Below, in pieces: positions 15,761-22,285 of a DNA stretch of 24,771 bases. The notes below the pieces were generated by a model that worked only from the letters and a program-made list of their open reading frames with translations, made no database searches and was not told the DNA's origin. The stretch lies in the NCBI RefSeq assembly GCF_010233585.1, contig NZ_CP045997.1, positions 4,327,432 through 4,352,202 on the forward strand, in the 5' to 3' direction. This DNA is from Spirosoma endbachense (lineage in GTDB: Bacteria > Bacteroidota > Bacteroidia > Cytophagales > Spirosomataceae). Position 1 is the first letter of the stretch; each line of letters begins with the position of its first letter. A program made the translations under genes and the position numbers.

Positions 15761-16324
15761 CTACAAATGAAAAAAGTTGATTAATTGCTGATTGACCGTT
15801 TGTTGGTCGAACTTCTTTTCATTATAAGCCTCACCAAGCCATGCCAGCATTTCCTGCCGCTCGGGATGTCGCTTGTCTTTCACAATGCGCAGCATTTCAT
15901 AAAAACCAGGAATACCACCACAGTCCTCGGGTGGACAAGCTAACTCGCCACCGGTGCAGACGGGGTACAGTATAGCGGAATCTCCCACAAGCCTTTTCTC
16001 CATGTCAATGGCGTGAAGCCAACTATCACCGAAATCGTACGTGTAGTCAATCGTTTGATTCGTGTCATTCAGTACGCTTTCCATCGTAACCGACGCTTCA
16101 TTAATCAACTCATCACCATAGTCATCATCTAATTCATCCAGCAGTGGGCCAATACGTAGACCTGGCAGGGTAAATTCGTGAAGATGCGAGTTGGTCCAAC
16201 CCATCACAATTTGGATAATCTTATGCAGGGCTTCAAACGTAGTGGTCTTCTCCACTAGCACCTGGCGCCAGATGAGTGGTTTCGTGCCAAGCAGGCTGAT
16301 TTTAAGCTGAATGATATTGTCCAT
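15761..16324 (-). CDS. Plasmid pRiA4b ORF-3 family protein
   Basis: A 187-residue protein of the pRiA4b ORF-3-like family, common on plasmids and genomic islands; function unknown. Typical motifs: LKISLLGTKPLIWRQVLVE, FEALHKIIQIVMGWTNSHLHEF, then YDFGDSWLHAIDMEKRL and the cysteine cluster YPVCTGGELACPPEDCGG with PGFYEML. Intact. The ATG at 16324 gives the usual N-terminus. Confidence 0.9.
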   Translation of the reverse strand: MDNIIQLKISLLGTKPLIWRQVLVEKTTTFEALHKIIQIVMGWTNSHLHEFTLPGLRIGPLLDELDDDYGDELINEASVTMESVLNDTNQTIDYTYDFGDSWLHAIDMEKRLVGDSAILYPVCTGGELACPPEDCGGIPGFYEMLRIVKDKRHPERQEMLAWLGEAYNEKKFDQQTVNQQLINFFHL

Positions 16325-16387
16325 CTAAGTAAGGTTACTAAATGAGCAGTTCCAATTTACGATAACTTGATGTGTTAACTGAACGCA

Positions 16388-16408
16388 CTTGTGCAATGCT
16401 TGTGCAAT
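16388..16408. repeat. Tandem 11-bp direct repeat upstream of pRiA4b-like gene
   Basis: CTTGTGCAAT occurs at 16388-16397 and again at 16399-16408, about 65 bases before the start of the minus-strand gene. An 11-base spacing puts both on one face of the helix, as for a regulator site. Confidence 0.4.
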
Positions 16409-16574
16409 AGCTTCACTATACTAGCACATAGAAGGAGCCAGCACCCTTAGTGCCCTGTTGCTTCACCCAGTGTATATCGTCAGCCCAAAGTGGACAAATG
16501 CGGGTGAAAAGAGAAGAGATACTTTTAAGCACTTTGTAAGCGCTGAAAAATATGACGGCACAGATTTCCATGGT

Positions 16575-17370
16575 CTATGCAAGCGCTGGTGTATAATTTT
16601 TGTCATATTTCTGACCACGATGGACTACCGAACAGACCCGGTGAATTAGCTTGTTGCGAATGGCGTTCAAAACGAGCATTTTATTCTTGCCTTCACCGAC
16701 TTTACGTTGATAATAATCCTGAAGCTCACCTTTCACGCAAATAGCTGACATAGCGCCTAAATGGAAAAGCGTCTTCAGCCGTTTTCGAGCATGCTCATTA
16801 ACTCGGGTTTTACCGCGAACGCTACTACCCGATCGGTACTCGAAAGGTGCTACTCCTGCGTGACAAGCTAGCTTTTTAGGATCATCAATGGCTTTAAATT
16901 CTTCTGTGGCGACCAAAAGCTCAGTAGCTGTTGCACCACCAACACCCGGCACGGAAGTTATTAAGTGAAACAGCTGTTTCAGATGATCATCTGCTTCAAT
17001 AAGCTCCATAATTTGTTTGTCAACGTTTTTTAAATCAATCTTAATCGCGTTGAGCCAAGCTTGACAACTCTTGATGAGCTGTCGTTGAAGACTCGGTTCA
17101 ATAAAGCGTTGTTGTTCTTTAATTGGCTGTTGCATTTGCTGATGCACTAGCAATAGCCGCTGGCGAAGGACACTTAAAGCCGCTAGTTTTTGCAAAACGG
17201 GGCGGGGTGGCTGCCATAAATGAAGTTTATCCCGAAAACGGTATGCGTATCGCACCGGCGACCCGGTCGGCAATCCGGATAGCATCAATTGAATCGGTCT
17301 TACCCCGTTGTAGACCGCCTGCTTTCTTGATTTGCAAACTACTCTCCAGCCAAATCGGCAAGTGTATTTT
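16575..17370 (-). pseudogene. IS110-family transposase copy 3, N-terminus missing, one insertion
   Basis: Related to copy 4 rather than copies 1 and 2. Without the insertion at 17251-17266 the frame reads LPIWLESSLQIKKAGGLQRG, KTDSIDAIRIAE/YAYRFRDKLHLW, later SVPGVGGATATELLVATEEF, YRSGSSVRGKTRVNEHARKR and ends KYDKNYTPALA. The first roughly 85 residues, including the catalytic D and E, are missing; the break is at about 17370. The last two catalytic aspartates (KTDSIDA) and the GSSVRG serine region remain. Confidence 0.9.
17251..17266 (-). repeat. 16-bp crossing-dyad insertion O (IS110 copy 3)
   Basis: CCGGGTCGCCGGTGCG on the minus strand; arms CCG/CGG and CGC/GCG. Removal restores IRIAE-YAYRFRD, the exact sequence seen in copy 4. 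It is identical to the insertion at 20574-20589, which lies in the opposite orientation. Confidence 0.92.
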
Positions 17371-17381
17371 GTAAAGGGAAG

Positions 17382-17397
17382 GGAGCCGCAAGGCTCC
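17382..17397. repeat. Perfect hairpin with GCAA loop
   Basis: GGAGCC-GCAA-GGCTCC between IS110 copies 3 and 2. It is a nested hairpin, not the crossing type. It may be part of an IS110 end or a remnant terminator. Confidence 0.35.
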
Positions 17398-17562
17398 TGA
17401 CCTATCCGACTATTGTGCTCATCTTTTATCTTCCCGCGAATTCTAAGCTAAAAACAAGGGTTTGCCGTAGAATTTTAACAAGAAACTGCTTGCCGATACT
17501 CTACCTGATTTTTGATGTAAGGCGTACCTCGTTGGACGGCTGCGAATACGCGACTGATCAAC

Positions 17563-17578
17563 TGCGCGGGCAGCCCCG
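17563..17578 (-). repeat. 16-bp crossing-dyad insertion I (IS110 copy 2)
   Basis: CGGGGCTGCCCGCGCA on the minus strand; arms CGG/CCG and TGC/GCA. Removal restores [12 protein letters not shown] as in copy 1. Confidence 0.93.
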
Positions 17579-17624
17579 TTATTGCGCACCCCATTTAGAG
17601 CGACTAACTTAGGTTTGCCCTCAA

Positions 17625-17640
17625 GCGGTCCGCCGCAGCG
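17625..17640 (+). repeat. 16-bp crossing-dyad insertion H (IS110 copy 2)
   Basis: GCGGTCCGCCGCAGCG; arms GCG/CGC and CGC/GCG. Removal restores [19 protein letters not shown], aligned with [11 protein letters not shown] in copy 1. Confidence 0.93.
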
Positions 17641-17700
17641 GGATCTTTCGGTTATAGTAGTCAGCAAACTCGTTAGGCGATTGGATAGCCGCATTCGCTC

Positions 17701-17716
17701 GGCACCGGCCGCCCGG
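17701..17716 (-). repeat. 16-bp crossing-dyad insertion G (IS110 copy 2)
   Basis: CCGGGCGGCCGGTGCC on the minus strand; arms CCG/CGG and GGC/GCC. Removal restores [16 protein letters not shown], aligned with [16 protein letters not shown] in copy 1. It differs from insertion B by one base. Confidence 0.93.
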
Positions 17717-18509
17717 CATTACTCAGCAGCGCTTTCAATTTCATGTGCCCAATTTTACTCAGCTTACTCCGTCCACGCACGCTGCTGCCAGAAGTAAATT
17801 CGAACGGAGCAGTACCTGCAAAACAGGCTAGTTGGCGCCAGTTGTCAAAATTTTTGAAGCCGTGGGTATGGACCAGTAAATAAGCTGCTGTTTGTATACC
17901 GATACCGGTTACCGAAGTGGCTAGCTGATAAGTCCGATGTACTTCCTGATCTTCAGCAATTACTGCTTGAAGTTGCTTATCCACTAGACGCATGCTGGCC
18001 ATTAGTTGAGCAATATGTTTATGACTATCCCGAATAATACTGGTACTGAACTCTTTATCAACGAAACTGGCTAATTCTTTAGCCGCTACTTCCAAAGCTA
18101 CTTTATTCTTGACTAACCGCTGACGGTAAGCTACCAGGTGCTGAATTTTAAGCAGCGTCTTAGACGGCAGTTGAGAGGGCTTAATTTCATCGCGATATAA
18201 ATAGGCAAACCGGGCTAACATTACAGCATCCGCTTTGTCGTTTTTGGCTCGCTGAATGCCCATAGACCGTTTTACGTGTAGCGCCGACTGGAGTGAGTAA
18301 TCCAACTTACGCTGGTTAAAAAAGCAACATAGGGGAAGGGCGTATATCCCAGTATGTTCAAGACAGAATAGCAAGCCGGTATGATTACCATGCTGATGCA
18401 CCCAAACCAGGAGTTTACGGAAACCCGAGGGGCGGTTCTCAAACTGCTGATGAAGCACAGGTTGAGTTGCCGATACATACAAAGCCGCATCAATTGTCAG
18501 TTTAGAAAC

Positions 18510-18524
18510 CGCCGGGCGGCCCCG
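18510..18524 (-). repeat. 15-bp crossing-dyad insertion F, in frame (IS110 copy 2)
   Basis: CGGGGCCGCCCGGCG on the minus strand; arms CGG/CCG and CGC/GCG with no L2. It sits between catalytic D10 and the following VSK, and is exactly absent from copy 1. Confidence 0.93.
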
Positions 18525-18554
18525 ATCAATGCCCACGAAGGAAGTAAATGCCAT

Positions 18555-18796
18555 AGTTAAGGTTGGAAAGGGGAGAAAAGTCTATAGATCTACCATGATC
18601 GGATACCGCTAATACCTTTAAGAGGCCTGGTTGCCTACCATTCTAATTGGCGCCTATCCAACCAAACAGCCCCGGTACTACTTCGCGGCCGACGCGGCGC
18701 GGGAGAGGTCATTAACCTAGCGGCGGCCTGAGTTCACCGGAACTGCTGGTAAGGTCGAGAAATATAGGACTTTAATCGAAGGTCAAAGCTAAAGGC
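18555..18796 (-). ncRNA. IS110 copy 2 left end, candidate bridge-RNA region with insertion
   Basis: Homologous to 7413-7640 along its length, but carries a 14-bp insertion at 18688-18701. Conservation of non-coding sequence between the two copies supports an RNA or end-recognition role. Confidence 0.5.
18688..18701 (+). repeat. 14-bp crossing-dyad insertion P (IS110 copy 2 non-coding end)
   Basis: GCCGACGCGGCGCG; arms GCC/GGC and CGC/GCG, L1 of 2, no L2. Copy 1 has TTCGCGGTTGAGGTC where copy 2 has TTCGCG-[14]-GGAGAGGTC. It shows that insertions also occur outside coding sequence. Confidence 0.85.
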
Positions 18797-19089
18797 GGCG
18801 GCCGCCATTTTTTCCGACTGGGTCATGTGATGGTATCGATTAGTCGTCGGCCTTGAGCCGCGGTGGCCTTTAGGTTTGTGACATGGTAAGAATCTAAGAA
18901 TTAGCTAGCTTTCAAAAACATCAGAGTGGGCTTCCCTATCGCGGTGGCTAGGTATAACCTATGGTCCGATTCAGGTCCCGCTCTGTTTTCTTGCCCCCGA
19001 CTCGAATAGAAATGTGGGACTCCAGGCCCGTTAGTAAGGTATTGAGACTAGGGACAAGTCTATTGCTTCATCCTTAAATAACAAAGCTT
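18797..19089 (+). other. Non-coding DNA upstream of IS110 copy 4
   Basis: No gene. It should contain the left end of copy 4, and so possibly its bridge RNA, but no second copy of this subgroup with an intact upstream end is in the window for comparison. Confidence 0.35.
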
Positions 19090-20113
19090 ATGCAGTTCTA
19101 CTATTTCATTGGCATTGACGTATCGAAAAACACACTCGATTGGGCTGTTTACACCTCTTCTGGCTTAGTTGGTCAATTTCAATCTGACAACTCGCCTAAG
19201 GCAGTTAGCAAGGTCGTTAAACAGTTAATTGCCCTGCCTCAGTTTACTCTAACCACCAGTATTTGCTGCCTAGAACATACCGCAACGGCGGACCGTGGGT
19301 ATTTACAATGCTCATGTGTTAGAAGTACTCTATCAAGAAGGCTTCCCCATATGGTTGGAGGCGTCAATCCAAATCAAACAAGCCGGTGGTTTACAAAGGG
19401 GTAAGTCGGATGCCATTGATGCGGTCCGCATTGCTGAGTATGCGTATCGGTTCCGAGACCGTTTACGCATCTGGCAACCGACTCGTTCAGTTTTGAAACA
19501 ACTTACTGAGTTAAGCCAGCTTCGCCACCGTTTGCAATCAGCTATTAATCAGCTAGCCGTTCCTTTAACGGAGCAAAAACGTTTTGGTGACCGAGCGCTT
19601 CAGTGCCAATTAAAAAATCATTGTGGCGACTCACTTAAGGCGCTAAGAAAGGATCTTGAGCAAGTGGAAGCCAGTCTCAAAAGCTTGATTCAGCATGATA
19701 CGGAATTGAAAACACTTTTTAGCCTTCTTACGTCTATACCTGGCGTGGGCACTATCGTCGCTACTGAGATAGTTATTGCCACTGACGAATTTAAAGCCAT
19801 TACTGAGCCCAAGAAACTAGCTTGCCACGCTGGTGTAGCGCCCTTTGAACATCGTTCAGGCAGTAGTGTCCGGGGACGCACCCGCGTTAATCATCACGCT
19901 CGAAAATCATTGAAAACTTTGCTACATCTAGCTTCCATGGCAGCTGTTAAAAGTAAGGGAGAGTTGCAAGTCTATTATCAACGCAAAGTCAGGGAGGGCA
20001 AAAATCGTATGTTAATTTTAAACGCTGTCCGAAATAAGCTCATTCATCGCGTTTATGCCGTTGTGCGCCGGAATGAAAAATATGATAAAAATTATACGCC
20101 AGTCCTTGTTTGA
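19090..20113 (+). pseudogene. IS110-family transposase copy 4, one 16-bp insertion
   Basis: The frame starts MQFYYFIGIDVSKNTLDWAV (catalytic D in GIDVSK), runs to CCLEHT (catalytic E), and after the insertion at 19281-19296 continues GIYNAHVLEVLYQEGFPIWLEA, RGKSDAIDAVRIAEYAYRFRD (last two aspartates), [33 protein letters not shown] and ends KYDKNYTPVLV. Corrected length 1008 nt, 335 residues, with no other lesion. It belongs to the same subgroup as copy 3. Confidence 0.93.
19281..19296 (-). repeat. 16-bp crossing-dyad insertion J (IS110 copy 4)
   Basis: ACGGTCCGCCGTTGCG on the minus strand; arms ACG/CGT and CGC/GCG. The A-T pair at 1/12 is unique in the set. Removal restores [12 protein letters not shown], two codons after the catalytic glutamate. 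Confidence 0.93.
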
Positions 20114-20285
20114 ATCATAGAAATCGGACCACCTTTTTTTAATACCCTATTTTCTAGGCTCAATTCGGCTACTAGTTGTTTGAGAGCCTCATTTTCGGAC
20201 TTGATCGATTGTACTTCAGGAGCGGTAGCTTCGCGGGTTGTATCGCCAGCCAATCGCTTTTTGCCCGCTTAGAGAAACTCTTTAC

Positions 20286-20301
20286 TGCTTCGGCAGTCCG
20301 A
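20286..20301 (-). repeat. 16-bp crossing-dyad insertion K (IS3 element 2 OrfA)
   Basis: TCGGACTGCCGAAGCA on the minus strand; arms TCG/CGA and TGC/GCA. Compared with insertion C both bases of pair 1/12 change together (C-G to T-A). Removal restores YYRW-SKEFL. Confidence 0.92.
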
Positions 20302-20431
20302 TCCACCGATAATAGATGTTGGTATTAAGTCCTTCCCGTCGACAAATCTCGGCTACTGATTGTTCGCCTTGCAATCCTTCCAGCACAATGCGAATCTTTT
20401 CTTCAGCGGTGTATTGCCGTCGGGTTTGTCC

Positions 20432-20446
20432 CGCGCCGACGTCCGG
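20432..20446 (-). repeat. Probable 15-bp insertion R, in frame (IS3 element 2 OrfA)
   Basis: CCGGACGTCGGCGCG on the minus strand; arms CCG/CGG and CGT/GCG with one T-G wobble. It adds Pro-Asp-Val-Gly-Ala in the N-terminal tail. There is no second copy to confirm the border. Confidence 0.45.
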
Positions 20447-20573
20447 CTGAATGTCTTTGATGATGGATAGCGCTGGTTTGCGCTCGGGGGAAGTGGCTTG
20501 AGCCGTCTTGGAATGACTAGACGGAGATTTTTTGGTTGAATTGGACATAACCAAGGTGATTTGAGTGAAACAA

Positions 20574-20589
20574 CCGGGTCGCCGGTGCG
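20574..20589 (+). repeat. 16-bp crossing-dyad insertion L (upstream of IS3 OrfA)
   Basis: CCGGGTCGCCGGTGCG, identical to insertion O at 17251-17266 but on the other strand. It is in the non-coding leader between the IS3 inverted repeat and orfA. Confidence 0.85.
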
Positions 20590-20650
20590 ATTACTGAATT
20601 GTCTCTTCTCATTTTCACCCATTTTGTCCACTTTCATTTGACGACGTACA

Positions 20651-20957
20651 CTACAATATGCTCGTTGTACTGACGCTGCTGGTCATGCAGATCGGGCGAC
20701 AGCGTATCACCGGGCGTCAGCACAAAGGCGGCTTTGGCACCAGCAAACACGCGATTCATAAACGCCTGATCGAGCAGAGAGCCTTGCCATAATTCGGCTC
20801 CCTGCTCGGCCAGATCCTTCAGCTTATCGGTATGCCTGGCCACCGCCCTTATGCCGACATTGGCGTTTAGTAGCTGATGAGCCACAACCCTACCCACCCG
20901 GCCAGATGCACCCAGAACAACAATCGGTTGCTGGACAGACTTCAATTCATCGTTCAT
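20651..20957 (-). pseudogene. NmrA-like NAD(P)-binding protein, truncated by IS3 element 2
   Basis: The N-terminal third of an NmrA/NAD(P)H azoreductase-like atypical short-chain dehydrogenase. It begins MNDELKSVQQPIVVLGASGRVGRVVAHQLL with the G-A-S-G-R-V-G nucleotide-binding loop and keeps AVARHTDKLKDLAEQGAELWQGSLLD and FVLTPGD. Genuine sequence ends at YNEHIV where the IS3 inverted repeat begins (20650); the usual continuation is absent. It lies 18 bases after the preceding dehydrogenase gene, so was the last gene of that operon. Full members have roughly 290 residues. Confidence 0.87.
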
Positions 20958-20975
20958 CCTCAGGTTCGTTGCTGG

Positions 20976-21761
20976 TCAGCGTTTTGTCCAGAAGGGTGCT
21001 CCTTTTAACATGGTTGATTCGGTCGCTACGCCGTTGCCCGACACGACAAATACGTTGCCTTCGTCAGAGGTGGGCCATTGGTTGGCGAAGGCCACAACGG
21101 CGTCGGCAACGTCTTCTTTCGTCTGGGCCTGGGTCATTCCGGCCACGAAATCGTTTTCCGAAACGCCCAGGAAGGCTGCATAGTTAGGCACTACAGCATC
21201 GCCCGTACCGGTATTCTTCATCAGTCGCCACGGTACAAGGGTCAGGAAGCGCAGACCAAGTCCCAATCGATTCGAGGCTAGCTGGGCGTAGTTAGCTAGA
21301 AACATCTGCATCCGCTTAGCTCCCGCATACCCGCCCGAAATGGGTGACCCACCGATGGCCGCCCCACTGGATATGAACACAATTAGGGTGCCCGCTGTCG
21401 CAGGCGTTTTCAGGGCATATTGGGTTAACAGATACGACGCTTTCACATCGGTATTCCAGTTGGTGCTGAAGGTCTCCCAGTCCAGTTCAACGACCGGTTG
21501 TGAAGGTGGCATTGCTCCGCCCGCCAGGATCACCAGATCGGGTGCCCCCCGAAAAACGGTTTCGATCGTAGCGGCATCCGTCATATCGGCCTGTAGCGTG
21601 CGTGCGTTGGGCCATTTACTGGCCAGTTCGGCGAGCGATTCGGGATTTCTCGCGACGACAAGTACCTCGGCACCTTCTAATTGAAGAGCATCGACAATGG
21701 CAAGACCGGTGCCCCGGCTACCACCAATAACTACTGCTTTTTTACCGTTTAGATTTTTCAT
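20976..21761 (-). CDS. Short-chain dehydrogenase/reductase (SDR)
   Basis: A classical SDR of 261 residues from the likely start at 21761 (MKNLNGKKAVVIGGSRGTGL); the ATG at 21827 adds 22 unusual residues. The cofactor loop GGSRGTG, the NAG-like ILAGGA, and the catalytic S...Y-A-G-A-K (in SSGAAIGGSPISGGYAGAKR) are all present. It probably reduces or oxidises a small carbonyl compound with NAD(P)H. It is in the middle of the minus-strand operon. Intact. Confidence 0.88.
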   Translation of the reverse strand: MKNLNGKKAVVIGGSRGTGLAIVDALQLEGAEVLVVARNPESLAELASKWPNARTLQADMTDAATIETVFRGAPDLVILAGGAMPPSQPVVELDWETFSTNWNTDVKASYLLTQYALKTPATAGTLIVFISSGAAIGGSPISGGYAGAKRMQMFLANYAQLASNRLGLGLRFLTLVPWRLMKNTGTGDAVVPNYAAFLGVSENDFVAGMTQAQTKEDVADAVVAFANQWPTSDEGNVFVVSGNGVATESTMLKGAPFWTKR

Positions 21762-21880
21762 AAACAAGATGCGTGATTCACTCAGCACGTGGTATGTTAT
21801 GGATTGTTTTTTCGTCCTGGAAGACACATGTCTCCATGATGCGAATTGGTTTTGCGGAGGGTATTGATTAGCGCATTTTT

Positions 21881-22258
21881 CTAATAGAAGAATTGCTCGA
21901 CGACAATCTGTCCGTCTTTCACTTCGTATACCATGAGTTCCTCAATTTTTACCCGGCCAAACCCTTCTACGGTACTATCAAAGCTCCTCCCTACTGCAAA
22001 ATGATTGCCGCCTAGAACGGGGTGGGTAGTATAAGCGCTATGAAATTCCTGTACCTTTTTCACCCAGTTTTCCCCCTTTTCGCGGACGGCAAGTTTACCT
22101 ACTGCATTCTTAAAATAGGGGGAGTTGGGGGGTTCGATGCTTCTCACCGTATCCGCAAAAAGCTCGTCGTGAATGTCAAACCACTTTTCTTGCTGGGCGA
22201 GCTCGTCAAATCGAGCTACAACTTCCTGGGTTGTCAGTGCTGTTTTATTTGGAGTCAT
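21881..22258 (-). CDS. SnoaL/NTF2-like family protein
   Basis: A 125-residue protein with the cone-shaped NTF2-like fold: N-terminal helices (TTQEVVARFDELAQQEKWFDIHDELF in pieces), then strands ending FGRVKIEELMVYEVKDGQIVVEQFFY, the usual family ending. Such proteins are ligand-binding or isomerase-like; no specific activity can be assigned. It follows the SRPBCC gene by 27 bases. Intact. Confidence 0.8.
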   Translation of the reverse strand: MTPNKTALTTQEVVARFDELAQQEKWFDIHDELFADTVRSIEPPNSPYFKNAVGKLAVREKGENWVKKVQEFHSAYTTHPVLGGNHFAVGRSFDSTVEGFGRVKIEELMVYEVKDGQIVVEQFFY

Positions 22259-22285
22259 TTTGGGTTGATTTTAGCTTGATTTCAA

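Larger units (their letters stand above)
17475..18554 (-). pseudogene. IS110-family transposase copy 2, four short insertions
   Basis: Closely related to copy 1 and aligned with it end to end. Insertions lie at 18510-18524 (15 bp, in frame, adds Arg-Gly-Arg-Pro-Ala right after catalytic D10), 17701-17716, 17625-17640 and 17563-17578 (16 bp each). Removing them leaves 1017 nt and 338 residues, exactly the length of copy 1, ending RYNQ-like VEYRQAVSC. No other stop or frameshift is present. The DEDD residues and GSSVRG are conserved. The raw sequence is frameshifted after about residue 276. Confidence 0.95.
20130..20554 (-). pseudogene. IS3-type OrfA of element 2, with insertion and nonsense codon
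   Basis: The DNA-binding partner of an IS3-type transposase. It reads from MVMSNSTKKSPSS, then SIIKDIQ, TRRQYTAEEKIRIVLEGLQGEQSVAEICRREGLNTNIYYRW (helix-turn-helix, in pieces)/SKEFL, then a TAA (20269-20271) where a glutamate codon is usual, and AGKKRLAGDTTREATAPEV, SENEALKQLVAELSLENRVLKK. A 16-bp insertion at 20286-20301 shifts the frame, and a probable in-frame 15-bp insertion lies at 20432-20446. It is adjacent to IS110 copy 4, which probably removed orfB. Confidence 0.85.
16471..20650 (-). mobile_element. IS3-type element 2, interior filled by three IS110 copies
   Basis: The ends are 28-bp inverted repeats that match at 22 positions: TGTATATCGTCAGCC...GTGGACAAA at 16471-16498 and TGTACGTCGTCAAAT...GTGGACAAA at 20650-20623 (minus), and similarity continues inward (GGGTGAAAA). 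Only orfA is recognisable, next to the right end. The interior is IS110 copy 3 (truncated), copy 2 and copy 4. No target duplication is evident at the two flanks. Confidence 0.65.

Noticed and set aside
17382..17397. GGAGCC-GCAA-GGCTCC hairpin as a member of the short-insertion family
   Set aside because: It is a simple nested hairpin, not two crossing repeats.
18838..18866. GGCCTTGAGCCGCGGTGGCC as another unit
   Set aside because: No register satisfies both arm pairs, and there is no second copy for comparison.
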